DNA of 24,351 nucleotides from a virus. The DNA lies in IMG/VR virus record IMGVR_UViG_3300047996_000027, positions 1-24,351 of that record; one strand, given 5' to 3'. The first letter of the stretch is position 1. The number at the start of each line of letters is the position of its first letter. Positions 1 through 8,557 of this stretch are shown piece by piece. The translations under genes and the position numbers were made by a program. The notes under the pieces were generated by a model. The model saw nothing but the letters and a program-made list of their open reading frames with translations, made no database searches and had not been told where the DNA came from.

Positions 1-2
1 GA

Positions 3-1334
3 ACTGGTTCAACAACAACCTCTGGCTCAAACCCTAAAACGAATAAGTATTTCTTTTCAGACATAACCGGCACTATAGCTGGTTCTAACACCCAGGGCAA
101 TATAGCTTACGACGCTTATGGCGGTGGGGATTTTACATATACAATACCCTATGGAGCGGGGCCTACTTTTGGCGAAACTAGCGCAGTAGCAACATTACTT
201 GGAGCAGCGGGTATAACTTTTGGTTTTCAATCCGAATTTGGTAAAGATTACGGCTGGGGATCAATATCCTCATCAAGCGGCAACACCACCTCGGGGCCAA
301 GCGAAGGAGGACTTGATGATGCTAATGGCGGCAACAGCGTTGATGAGCCAACTGACGGCTCTGGCGGATTAGATTATGATAGCATCCCTAACATAACTGA
401 TATTGCAGGTTTTGATTACACGCTAAATGTTGTATTCAAATTTTATTTTGTTCCAGACAATGGTGGCGCTAGTGTTTTATTAAAAACTGAAACAAAAGCA
501 GTAGCTTCTGGATCTATATCCAAAGATTTAAGAGACGCAACTTCGGTTATTTTGAGCCCTAATAACGATAATGAGTATTTCGGCGTTATTGCTAATGTGC
601 CAGGCAATTGGGCGTCTGGTCAAATTGAGGGAACTTATCAAGCCCCGACATCATCAAACATAGGTACCGCTACAAATCCAGGTGATATACGTGTGGACTC
701 TTTCTATGAATATGATTTTAGTAATATATACGTATGGTCAGCTGGTACTTCAACTTCAGGGTATGATATGACAACGCCTTGGTCATACATACACCCCACG
801 GTCCGACAATATCTTTCTTCCGGTGAAGACTTAACTAATTCTTTTAGTAATGTATTATTTACAGGCGCAACAGCAAAAACAAATATTGGATTAAACGGTA
901 TACAGGTTAGGGGTAATAAAGGTTTTGTTGCCCTCGGGGATGTTGTTCCCGGGTCCGCTAACGCGGTTGCTCAGGTATGGGGTAACACACAAGTATTCGG
1001 TACTTTAACAAGTAACGCTGCTCGTACTTTTTCAGATAAAAATCTAAAAGAAAATATTATACCAATTTCAAATGCTTTAGACACGGTTTCGAAATTGGAG
1101 CCTGTTTCATTTAATTGGAAGCCAGATATGCGGGGTGTAGATTTAGGAACGCGCTATGGGTTTATAGCTCAGGACATGCAAGAAGTTCTACCTACTATCG
1201 TAAAAGAAGAAGAACATCTAACGCTGGAGCACAATAATATTATATCAATAAATACTGCGGCTATTAAAGAGTTAGTAAATGAAATAAATGAACTTAAAGA
1301 CGAAATAAAAACATTAAAAGAAAACAATGGCTAG
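3..1334 (+). CDS. Tail spike/fibre protein with C-terminal S74 intramolecular chaperone (5' end outside window)
   Basis: The reading frame is open from base 3 to the TAG at 1332-1334, so the true start lies left of the window; the TTG at 552 is not a credible start because coding sequence continues upstream. The visible 443 residues are Gly/Ser/Thr-rich and beta-structured, as in phage fibres. From visible residue 344 the motif SDKNLKENI begins, followed by a YGFIAQDMQEVLPTIV stretch and a terminal coiled coil (ELVNEINELKDEIKTL). This is the Peptidase_S74 / endosialidase-type chaperone: it trimerises and folds the fibre, then cuts itself off. In the family the Ser of SD and the Lys five residues later form the dyad; both are present (Ser344, Lys349), so self-cleavage is predicted. 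It overlaps the next gene by 8 bases. The receptor-binding role is inferred from family and context. Confidence 0.85.
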   Translation, partial: TGSTTTSGSNPKTNKYFFSDITGTIAGSNTQGNIAYDAYGGGDFTYTIPYGAGPTFGETSAVATLLGAAGITFGFQSEFGKDYGWGSISSSSGNTTSGPSEGGLDDANGGNSVDEPTDGSGGLDYDSIPNITDIAGFDYTLNVVFKFYFVPDNGGASVLLKTETKAVASGSISKDLRDATSVILSPNNDNEYFGVIANVPGNWASGQIEGTYQAPTSSNIGTATNPGDIRVDSFYEYDFSNIYVWSAGTSTSGYDMTTPWSYIHPTVRQYLSSGEDLTNSFSNVLFTGATAKTNIGLNGIQVRGNKGFVALGDVVPGSANAVAQVWGNTQVFGTLTSNAARTFSDKNLKENIIPISNALDTVSKLEPVSFNWKPDMRGVDLGTRYGFIAQDMQEVLPTIVKEEEHLTLEHNNIISINTAAIKELVNEINELKDEIKTLKENNG

Positions 1335-3333
1335 AATACCTACTTATCAAAAAGATGTAAATATTTCGGACCTTGATAGCTTTCTCGGTACAGACGGAGA
1401 CAGCAACGAGTTAACTACCAAAAACTTCCATTTAGGAGATGTAGCTAATTATGTTATAGACAAGCTTATAGACCCTGACGCGACGGATTTTCAAATACCT
1501 GTATTTAATCAAAGCGGCAATAGAATAACAGGATCTATAATGAGTCAAGACAGTTCGCTTTCAAACGGCGTAGCTGGTACTAAGATAACTATAGCTGGTA
1601 ACACAACTACTACAGGTAATGTAAAGATAGATACGTTAACATCTGGGTACATACCTTTTGTTAATTCACCAGCAGGTAACGTATTGCGCGACTCTGGTTT
1701 TTATCAAGTATCTGCGCCTGTTACTGCAGACAAAGCTATTGGTTTAAATACAACTAAACTTGGTAGTGTTTACGGTGAATATCCAGATTTAAGAGTTGCA
1801 TCTAGATCTTTAAATGATCCAGGTGTATTAGATTTATTTAGACCAGATGGAGATGTTCAAGCTGGCGACAGGGTTGGTATTTTGCAGTATAGTCTTGACG
1901 ATCAATCTGCATACGCTGTAGCGCAAATAGAAGTAAAAACAATTGGTAATTCTGGATCTGGCAACTCAGGAGGTGGTAAATTTTGTATTAAAACATCTAC
2001 AAATGTTTCAGGCGCTCAACCAACAGAAAGACTTTGTATAGACAATACTGGAGCAGATTTTTCAGTACCTATAAATGTAACAGACTTAAACCAATCAAGT
2101 TTTGCAGGTCAAGTGACAATACCAACTACCCCCGTAGCAGCAACTGATGCAGCTTCTAAAGCTTATGTTGATTCACAATTTAGCGGCGGAAGTGTAACAG
2201 GAACTGGCACAACTAACGCGCTACCCATATGGTCAGACGGACCAAACGGAGTTTTAGGGGATTCGCCTATAACTCAAATATTAGATTTTGGGGGTAATGT
2301 TAAAGAAATAAATATAGCGACCACATCAGGTAATGCAGCTCATTTTGACATAAATGGGGCAGGCGGCAAAGTAATTTTTGGTCTTCCATCCTCTACTCCG
2401 GCATTCGAACTAAAAATTGACAATACTGGTTATTATAGCCGTAACTTTCAGATGCGTGGAACTTTAGCTGTAGGAAGATCGCAACAATCCACAGCCGCTA
2501 CTTTAGACGTAGGTAACGCAGGGGATCTTTACCCGGCTGCATTGTTTAGACACGGTGTTGTAATATCAAACAACCCATCAGGCGTTCAAGTTGACAACAC
2601 GTCAATGGTTATTGGTGCTGGTAACAACGACGTTGTATATGGGTCTGACAATTGTTTAGTTGTAGGTAACAATAATAGAATACTAGAAGACTCAGACAAC
2701 TCATTAGCAGTAGGGCAGGGCAACACCATCACAAACAATTCTGATAACTCTTTTGCTATAGGGCAAGGCAATACAATAGATGGATCCAATACCGGAACAA
2801 ATTCTGTTAGATCTCAAGTATTAGGATATCAAAACTCGCTAACTGGTTCCTTTTCATCTCTTATAGCAGGTGGTCAAAACACAGTTACAACAAGTCAAAA
2901 CGCGGTTGCTTTAGGATTTAGCCACACATTATCTGGTGCTGATTCTATGTTTGCTTTTGGCGAAAACAATACTGGGCCATCAGGGGCTAATGACAACAAC
3001 TCATTTATGATTGGGGGTAACCTGACGGGAACCGATGGCACCATGGCGTTAGGCTTTAGAAATGACACATCATCTTACCCTGCTACAGATTATTCTAATG
3101 GATTAGGTAACACTAAATTCGCGGTATCAGTAGGAACAGTTACTAATTCCAATGCAATTATTATAACTGAAGGCGGTGTTAATAGAGGTGGCGGCGTTGC
3201 TCAAGTGCCACGTGTAGTGCTTCCGACAGTTGTAGAATTTAATTTTGCCAATGATGCAGACGCTGCTTCTAATGGTATACCTGTTGGTGGAATATATCAT
3301 CATAACGGTAATTTAAAAATAAGAATAATATAA
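1327..3333 (+). CDS. Fibre/adhesin protein with YadA-head-like repeats
   Basis: This 668-residue protein is Gly/Asn/Thr/Ser-rich and is probably a trimeric virion fibre. Residues 1-45 (MARIPTYQKD..., then TKNFHLGDVANYV) match the start of the next gene's product and may be a shared virion-anchoring module. Around residue 280 there is an ATDAASKAYVDSQ motif typical of phage fibre shafts. Residues about 426-580 contain roughly ten imperfect 14-22-residue repeats of the form S-h-A-h-G-x-x-N-x-h (for example NSLAVGQGNTI, NSFAIGQGNTI, NAVALGFSHTL). This resembles the left-handed parallel beta-roll of YadA / Hep_Hag trimeric autotransporter heads. A compact tip of about 80 residues follows, ending in GGIYHHNGNLKIRII. 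The start overlaps the preceding stop by 8 bases. No signal peptide or membrane anchor is seen, as expected for a virion protein. The receptor is unknown. Confidence 0.8.
   Translation: MARIPTYQKDVNISDLDSFLGTDGDSNELTTKNFHLGDVANYVIDKLIDPDATDFQIPVFNQSGNRITGSIMSQDSSLSNGVAGTKITIAGNTTTTGNVKIDTLTSGYIPFVNSPAGNVLRDSGFYQVSAPVTADKAIGLNTTKLGSVYGEYPDLRVASRSLNDPGVLDLFRPDGDVQAGDRVGILQYSLDDQSAYAVAQIEVKTIGNSGSGNSGGGKFCIKTSTNVSGAQPTERLCIDNTGADFSVPINVTDLNQSSFAGQVTIPTTPVAATDAASKAYVDSQFSGGSVTGTGTTNALPIWSDGPNGVLGDSPITQILDFGGNVKEINIATTSGNAAHFDINGAGGKVIFGLPSSTPAFELKIDNTGYYSRNFQMRGTLAVGRSQQSTAATLDVGNAGDLYPAALFRHGVVISNNPSGVQVDNTSMVIGAGNNDVVYGSDNCLVVGNNNRILEDSDNSLAVGQGNTITNNSDNSFAIGQGNTIDGSNTGTNSVRSQVLGYQNSLTGSFSSLIAGGQNTVTTSQNAVALGFSHTLSGADSMFAFGENNTGPSGANDNNSFMIGGNLTGTDGTMALGFRNDTSSYPATDYSNGLGNTKFAVSVGTVTNSNAIIITEGGVNRGGGVAQVPRVVLPTVVEFNFANDADAASNGIPVGGIYHHNGNLKIRII
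2604..3065 (+). repeat. YadA-head-like tandem protein repeats inside the fibre gene
   Basis: About ten degenerate repeats encode beta-roll turns: SMVIGAGNN, CLVVGNNN, SLAVGQGN, SFAIGQGN, SQVLGYQN, SLIAGGQN, AVALGFSH, MFAFGENN, SFMIGGN and TMALGFRN. Spacing is 14-22 codons. The repeats are conserved at protein level but diverged at DNA level, so they are old rather than a recent tandem expansion. Confidence 0.7.
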
Positions 3334-3334
3334 T

Positions 3335-4051
3335 ATGGCTAGAATAAGCACATACGCTTTAGACGCTAAACCGGATTTAGCAGATAAAGTATTAGGAACA
3401 AATACATCCGCAGGGGCAGCCAATCAAACAAAGAATTACTCTTTGAACGATATGGTAAAAATGTTTAATAAAGAAAATGCTATTGCCATCGCGGGGCAAG
3501 CTATATTTGAATTTCAATCAGACAAATTATTAGATGGCAGAGATAGCGGTACTATTAGTTTTAGAGCGGGAGAAGGTATTGATACCCCTTTTCAAAATAT
3601 AGGCGAATTATTTATAAGTATTAAAAATAGCGGCAATAAAAGAATAATTGAGCTATTACAGACAATGGTCAAATCCAGAATTATATTGTGTCAAACAGAC
3701 GATATAAATAACTTTGGCGCTTATTATTTAGACAACTTATTACAAGATTCAATAGAGACAGATTTTTATGTTGCTACGTTAGCGCCCGATCCTGATATGG
3801 TAAATGGCGTTATAAAAGAGAATAAATATTATGCAATAGCGGAATACTTTAAGCAAGATGCGTTTGAAGTGTGGGACCAATCATCAGCATCTAACGTTTG
3901 GGCTATAACACATACACTTGACAAAAAACCGTCAATTACAGTTGTAGATTCTGGAGACAATAAAGTATATGGAAAAATAGACTATATAGATAACAATAAC
4001 TTAACAATAACATTTAACGCCGCATTTTCCGGCAAGGCTTATTTAAACTAA
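3335..4051 (+). CDS. Fibre-associated protein with shared MARI-TY N-terminal module
   Basis: The product has 238 residues. Its N-terminus (MARISTYALDAKPDLADKVL, then TKNYSLNDMVKMF) parallels that of the preceding fibre (MARIPTY, TKNFHLGDVANYV), suggesting a common attachment module to the same part of the virion. The last 60 residues (ITHTLDKKPSITVVDSGDNK, then a TITFNAAFSGKAYLN end) look like a small beta-sandwich tip domain often found at the C-terminus of phage tail or fibre proteins. The middle (residues 50-160) is not recognised. It starts one base after the previous stop and ends six bases before the next gene, so it belongs to the fibre operon. Possible roles are a short secondary fibre or an adaptor between fibre and tail; the sequence does not decide. 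Confidence 0.7.
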   Translation: MARISTYALDAKPDLADKVLGTNTSAGAANQTKNYSLNDMVKMFNKENAIAIAGQAIFEFQSDKLLDGRDSGTISFRAGEGIDTPFQNIGELFISIKNSGNKRIIELLQTMVKSRIILCQTDDINNFGAYYLDNLLQDSIETDFYVATLAPDPDMVNGVIKENKYYAIAEYFKQDAFEVWDQSSASNVWAITHTLDKKPSITVVDSGDNKVYGKIDYIDNNNLTITFNAAFSGKAYLN

Positions 4052-4057
4052 CAAATC

Positions 4058-5617
4058 ATGGCAGACATTAAATTTTTAGCCGGTCTCGATATAGACGGCA
4101 ATATTAACTTAAACAAAGGGCAGCTACAATCACCGGTAATTCACCCTTTATCAGCAAACCCCGCATCTCCCGAGGTAGGACAGTTGTATTATAATACTGG
4201 CGACTCTGAGCTAAGAATATACACTAGCGGCGGTTGGATCCCAGTAGGGGCAGACACGGATAACTATGTAGATGACGGTTCTTATAGCGGTGGTACTTTA
4301 ACATTAGAGAGAACTGGTACACTTGGGGATATTGATATTAGTGGTTTTCTTGAAATAGGTACAGGCGCAACGCAAGCTTTGGCAGGTAACACAACTACAA
4401 TAACAACCACTCAGGCTGCTGCGATAATTACTAATAGCGGTAAAACATCCTTTCCTGGATTTGGCACTACAGCTGGTACAGCTTTAGAAGGAAATACAAT
4501 AATACCCGCAGACAGTTTATCAGATGTTCTTAGTAGAGGCAATACAACAGGTGGTACTGATATTGAAGTAGAAGCGGGAGACGACATCACACTAACCGAT
4601 TCGTCTAAAATTATAATGGATTCAGATTTCCAAATATATAAAACTCTTGGGAACAATGCTATTATATCAGAAACTGGCTCAGGCGATTTATTGCTATTGT
4701 CAAACAATGAGGTTGAGATTAAGTCAGGGGAACTTGGAGAAACATATGCTAAGTTTACAAAAGATGCGGGTATAGAGCTTTATACTAATGATAGTAAAAA
4801 ATTCGAAACCACCTCAACTGGTATTACTATAACCGGTAAAGGTTTATCTACAGCTACAGCGGTAAATGACGCTAGCACAACATTAACCACAAAGGGTTAT
4901 GTTGATGGGGAGATTAGCTCAGCTATTGCGGGCCAACTTGTTTTCCAAGGTGGGTATGACGCAAGTACAGACCCTCCAACTGGAACAGGAATATTAAAAG
5001 GTTATACATATGTTGTTACCACTGCTGGTAGCGGTACAGGCGGCTCTTTTTGGTCTGTTCCATTAGAAGTTGGTGATCTTATTATAGCCGAAAGCGATCA
5101 ACCTACAACTGAAAGCGACTGGACAGAAGTTAACAAAAATATTGATATAGCAACTACCTCAACAGTTGGTGTTGTTCAGCCTAGCTCAGATAACTTTGCT
5201 ATTAGTGGTACAGGATTGCTTACTATTAAAAATAACGGCGTTGCTCTTGGCACAGAAACAACTGGTAATTATGTGGCCTCTTTAACGGGCAGTACAAACG
5301 TAACTGTCTCAGGCGGTACAGGCGAAGGGTCAACACCTTCTGTTAGTGTCCCTAATTCAAATATTGATGCCAGAATAACCAATAGACAATATGCAGGTTT
5401 GATTGGTAATGGCTCATTAACAGATGTACCCGTAACTTCCTCAACGCACGGGCTAGGAACTGATTCATCTCAGTTTATGGTTCAGCTTGTACAAGTGTCT
5501 AATGGCGAAACAGTTCATGCAGAAGTAACTAGAGGTGCAAGTGGTTTAGTAACAGTTGGATTTACTACAGCACCAGCAACAAACGCTATTAGAATTTTAA
5601 TTAATAAAATAGGATAA
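4058..5617 (+). CDS. Large phage fibre protein
   Basis: The product has 519 residues and is Thr/Gly/Ser-rich. The N-terminal part (LDIDGNINLNKGQLQ, then PEVGQLYYNTGDSELRIYTS, GGWIPVGAD) is the repeat-like head common at the start of phage fibre proteins, where 'QLYYNT...L.IY..G.W..V' recurs. A TLTTKGYVDGEISSA helix near residue 280 probably trimerises the shaft; a beta-rich FWSVPLEVGDLIIAESD segment follows. The C-terminal 65 residues (SSTHGLG, VQLVQVSNGETVHAEVTR, VTVGFTTAP) resemble the tip domain of the preceding gene in motif order. No catalytic motif for polysaccharide cleavage is visible. The receptor target is unknown. Confidence 0.78.
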   Translation: MADIKFLAGLDIDGNINLNKGQLQSPVIHPLSANPASPEVGQLYYNTGDSELRIYTSGGWIPVGADTDNYVDDGSYSGGTLTLERTGTLGDIDISGFLEIGTGATQALAGNTTTITTTQAAAIITNSGKTSFPGFGTTAGTALEGNTIIPADSLSDVLSRGNTTGGTDIEVEAGDDITLTDSSKIIMDSDFQIYKTLGNNAIISETGSGDLLLLSNNEVEIKSGELGETYAKFTKDAGIELYTNDSKKFETTSTGITITGKGLSTATAVNDASTTLTTKGYVDGEISSAIAGQLVFQGGYDASTDPPTGTGILKGYTYVVTTAGSGTGGSFWSVPLEVGDLIIAESDQPTTESDWTEVNKNIDIATTSTVGVVQPSSDNFAISGTGLLTIKNNGVALGTETTGNYVASLTGSTNVTVSGGTGEGSTPSVSVPNSNIDARITNRQYAGLIGNGSLTDVPVTSSTHGLGTDSSQFMVQLVQVSNGETVHAEVTRGASGLVTVGFTTAPATNAIRILINKIG

Positions 5618-5629
5618 TAAAATTAAATT

Positions 5630-6622
5630 ATGTCGGTAAAACATTTATCAGATATTTTAGTAGATGGGAAGATCGGTGTTGGCACCGACTCTCCCACTGC
5701 TCAAATAGAAATAGCAGATAGTAGTGATAATACATCTGGCCTTAGGTTCAAAACTGTAGGCTCAGGAAATCAAGATAATGTAAACTTCCACTTCCAGGGT
5801 ACAGCTGGTAGTGCTCCTTTTTATATATCAAGAGCACAAACAGGCGGAGCGGAGATACAGCTGCAGAGAGATGGCGATATAATACTTAACGGTAACAACG
5901 GTGATAATACCGGAATTGGGACAACCCAGCCATCAGCAAAGTTAGATGTTAATGGTACAACTAGATTCAGAAGCAATTCAACTTTTAACGCTGCTTTATA
6001 TGTGGGCAATTTGAGCATGAGTATAGAAGCTCAGCCTATATCAATAGGTGGGTTTGGTGATATTAACGCAGCAAGCTGGGCGCAAAATACATCTATAAGT
6101 GGATTAACATTAAAAAGCTCAGGCGTAACATCAGGATCCTATACTAACGCTAATATAACAGTAGACTCTAAAGGTAGAGTAACATCTGCTTCAAACGGTA
6201 GTAGCTCTGGCGTTGGTGGATCGGGCACAACTAATTACGTGCCTAAATTTAGTAACAGCTCAACATTAACTAATAGTATAATAAGAGATAACGGATCTAG
6301 CGTCGCTATAGGAGCAACACCGGAGTTAGCTAATAAGCTTTTAGTAAATGGCAGTATGAGAGTTGTAGATGATATATATCTAAACACTGGAACGTCAAAC
6401 TCGATAAAAGGTACTAGCGGTGGTGTTGAGATTTATACTAATCATGTCAAAAAGCTTGCCGTTAAATTCGGAGGAGCAACAGAAGTGTATGATGATTTAA
6501 AAGTAGATGAAGATGTGCTTTGTGAAACTATAGGTAAAGGCTTAGTATTAAGATCGCCAAACGGAACAAGATACAGAATAAAAGTAGACAATAGTGGTAA
6601 TTTATCAACAGAAACCTATTAA
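5630..6622 (+). CDS. Fibre protein with 'GIGT-x-x-P-x-A-K-L-x-V-N-G' repeats
   Basis: The product has 330 residues. Three copies of a fibre-type repeat are visible: IGVGTDSPTAQIEIAD near residue 16, TGIGTTQPSAKLDVNGT near residue 96, and VAIGATPELANKLLVNGSM near residue 225. Such repeats are common in tail fibres and other trimeric beta proteins. The segment GSGTTNYVPKFSNSSTLTNS resembles GTGTTNALPIWSDG in the YadA-like fibre, so the two genes share shaft modules. The C-terminus (KGLVLRSPNGTRYRIKVDNS, then GNLSTE) ends in a short beta structure often seen at fibre tips. It starts 12 bases after the previous gene with an A/T-only leader and is the last gene of the fibre block; a weak hairpin follows. 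Confidence 0.75.
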   Translation: MSVKHLSDILVDGKIGVGTDSPTAQIEIADSSDNTSGLRFKTVGSGNQDNVNFHFQGTAGSAPFYISRAQTGGAEIQLQRDGDIILNGNNGDNTGIGTTQPSAKLDVNGTTRFRSNSTFNAALYVGNLSMSIEAQPISIGGFGDINAASWAQNTSISGLTLKSSGVTSGSYTNANITVDSKGRVTSASNGSSSGVGGSGTTNYVPKFSNSSTLTNSIIRDNGSSVAIGATPELANKLLVNGSMRVVDDIYLNTGTSNSIKGTSGGVEIYTNHVKKLAVKFGGATEVYDDLKVDEDVLCETIGKGLVLRSPNGTRYRIKVDNSGNLSTETY

Positions 6623-6633
6623 TAAGAAATTAG

Positions 6634-6654
6634 ATTACTTAAGAATTAGGTAAT
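6634..6654 (+). terminator. Weak hairpin between fibre block and chaperonin block
   Basis: ATTACTTAA (6634-6642) and TTAGGTAAT (6646-6654) can form a 9-bp stem with one T-G pair and a GAA loop. It sits 12 bases after the stop of the last fibre gene. There is no clear T-run after it, so it could be a weak terminator, a processing hairpin or chance in AT-rich DNA. Confidence 0.3.
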
Positions 6655-6689
6655 TATATAACCAATAGTAATAATTAAAACCAAAACCA

Positions 6690-6983
6690 ATGACACTATA
6701 TTACCAGACTAATACGTGGACTAGTCAACCACAACCAACAGAAAAAGCCGTAGAAACCTGGAAACACGCATCCACTAAGGCTAACTGGCGTATTGTTCAG
6801 TTACCAAATGGATTCTACCAAACAGAAATAAAAGTACCAGACGAAGATTCTTGGAAAGATATTACAAGGAGAGAAACTATCGAGGGTGCAGAAGCGGCAA
6901 TTGACGGATCAATTCAATATTATCAGAAAAAACTTGATTTTATAAAAGGCCCTAAAGTTGTAAAGACTTTTGAAAAAGAGTAA
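6690..6983 (+). CDS. Small unknown protein upstream of groEL
   Basis: The product has 97 residues and I do not recognise it. It is rich in aromatic and polar residues (NTWTSQPQPTEKAVETWKHA, NWRIVQLPNGFYQTEI) and ends in a charged helix (YYQKKLDFI). No signal peptide, membrane segment or Cys is present. The N-terminal two thirds looks like a small beta sheet, the rest alpha-helical. It is separated from the fibre block by 67 bases and from groEL by 20 bases of A/T-only leader, so it may be the first gene of the chaperonin transcript. A role beside the chaperonin is only suggested by position. Confidence 0.6.
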   Translation: MTLYYQTNTWTSQPQPTEKAVETWKHASTKANWRIVQLPNGFYQTEIKVPDEDSWKDITRRETIEGAEAAIDGSIQYYQKKLDFIKGPKVVKTFEKE

Positions 6984-7003
6984 ATAATTTAAAATTTAAT
7001 TTA

Positions 7004-8557
7004 ATGGAATTTAATAACCCTAGTGAGATAGTTAAAACTCTCACATTTGGCAATGAAGCCAAAGAGCAAATTATGCAAGGCGTCGAAAAATTGTCAAACG
7101 CAGTAAAGAGCACGTTAGGTGCTTCTGGAAAATGCGTTATATATGAAGACGCTCTTGGAAAACCGGTAATAACAAAAGATGGTGTAACCGTTGCGGAAAG
7201 CGTAGTCTTATTACATCCGGTTGAGAACATTGGCGCAACACTCATAAAAGAGGCGGCAAGCAATACGGTAAAAGAAGCCGGGGACGGTACAACAACATCA
7301 ACTGTCCTCGCGCATTCTTTACTAAAAACAGTTAATGAAAATTTAGATGAAGAAAAAGTTAGAGAGCTTAAAAGCGGCATTGCTACTGGTGCTGAAAAAG
7401 TTATGGTTTATCTTGATAAAACCAGTATTGAAATTAAAGGTGATATGCTTAAGCAAGTTGCTGGTATTTCATGCAACAACGACTCAGAGCTTGGAGATAA
7501 AATTGGACAAGCTTATGAAAAAGTTGGAAAAAATGGAGTTGTTCTAATGGAAGAATCCGATACAAATGAAACTTATGTTGAGTTTGTTGATGGAGTTCAA
7601 TTTGATAGCGGTTTAAAATCACCGCATTTAGCTACAGATAAAAATAAGGGCTCAGCTACATTAGAAGACCCATATATACTTATAGTTTCTTCACCTATAC
7701 CCAATATACGAAGAATACAAAATGTATTAGAGTTTGTAATTAAAAATAAGAAAAGTTTATTAATAGTTGCAGACGTAGAGCAGCAGCCGTATCAAACGTT
7801 ATTAGCTAATAAAGTAAAAGGCAATATAAAAGTAAATATTGTTGACATACCAGGCTTTGGCCCAACTAAACAGCAGACGCTTGAAGACCTTGCTATATTA
7901 ACTGGCGCTAACATAATAAACGAGGAGTTAGGGGACGATTTAGACCTCATAGACCCTGATGTATTAGGCAAAGCGTTTAAAGCTGTTACAGACGACAAAA
8001 ACACTGTTCTGCAAGTAGCCGAAGCAAATGAAGAGGTTGCATTAAGAATAATGGATGTTGAAAAGCAAATAAGCGAAGAGACTAATCCGTTTTTTAAGAA
8101 ACAATTAGAGCAAAGGCTATCAATGCTTACCGGTCAAGTTGGTATAGTTTATGTTGGAGCAGACTCTAAAGTTGAATTAAAAGAAAAGAAAGATCGTGTT
8201 GAAGATGCGATTTATGCGACGAAAGCCGCTTATAAAGAAGGTATAGTCCCGGGCGGGGGTGTAGCTTTGCTAAATGCTTCTACACTGATTAAGCCGAAAA
8301 ATAAAGGTGAAGAGATATTGCTTGCTGCAATAAGATCACCGTATGAGACTATATTAGAAAACGCTAATATGCAAGTAGTTTATCCTCAAATCAAAAACAG
8401 GGGTATAGACGTTAAAACAGGTAAAGATGTTAATATGATTAAAGCCGGTATTATAGATCCGGTGTTAGTTACTAAAACAGCTTTAAAGAACGCAGTAAGT
8501 GTTGTCAATACAATTATATCTGCCGATTGTATAATCAGTAATAAAAGATTAGCATGA
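7004..8557 (+). CDS. groEL: Phage-encoded chaperonin GroEL (Cpn60)
   Basis: The 517-residue product is recognisable as group I chaperonin from end to end. This family forms ATP-driven double rings that fold client proteins in a cage capped by GroES. Nucleotide-site motifs are present: TKDGVTVA (Asp59, equal to E. coli Asp52 by eye), GDGTTTSTVLA (Asp94, equal to Asp87) and VEDAIYATKAA with the hydrolysis Asp401 (equal to Asp398), then KEGIVPGGGVALL. The usual TLGPKGRNV is changed to TLGASGKCV. The apical domain (about residues 195-380) keeps the fold (VDIPGFGPTKQQTLEDLAIL) but has altered substrate/lid-binding residues. The protein ends at NTIISADCIISNKRLA and lacks the Gly-Gly-Met tail, which explains its being shorter than the usual 540-548. 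The next gene, groES, overlaps its stop by ATGA. Likely role: folding virion proteins in the infected cell. Confidence 0.97.
   Translation: MEFNNPSEIVKTLTFGNEAKEQIMQGVEKLSNAVKSTLGASGKCVIYEDALGKPVITKDGVTVAESVVLLHPVENIGATLIKEAASNTVKEAGDGTTTSTVLAHSLLKTVNENLDEEKVRELKSGIATGAEKVMVYLDKTSIEIKGDMLKQVAGISCNNDSELGDKIGQAYEKVGKNGVVLMEESDTNETYVEFVDGVQFDSGLKSPHLATDKNKGSATLEDPYILIVSSPIPNIRRIQNVLEFVIKNKKSLLIVADVEQQPYQTLLANKVKGNIKVNIVDIPGFGPTKQQTLEDLAILTGANIINEELGDDLDLIDPDVLGKAFKAVTDDKNTVLQVAEANEEVALRIMDVEKQISEETNPFFKKQLEQRLSMLTGQVGIVYVGADSKVELKEKKDRVEDAIYATKAAYKEGIVPGGGVALLNASTLIKPKNKGEEILLAAIRSPYETILENANMQVVYPQIKNRGIDVKTGKDVNMIKAGIIDPVLVTKTALKNAVSVVNTIISADCIISNKRLA

Noticed and set aside
552-554. TTG as start of the first fibre gene
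   Set aside because: The same frame is open back to base 3 with coherent Gly/Ser-rich fibre-like sequence, so this is an internal codon of a truncated gene.
6952-7380. 142-codon frame on the minus strand
   Set aside because: Antisense shadow of groEL and the gene before it; the translation is Ser/Phe/Leu low-quality sequence and all real genes here are on the + strand.
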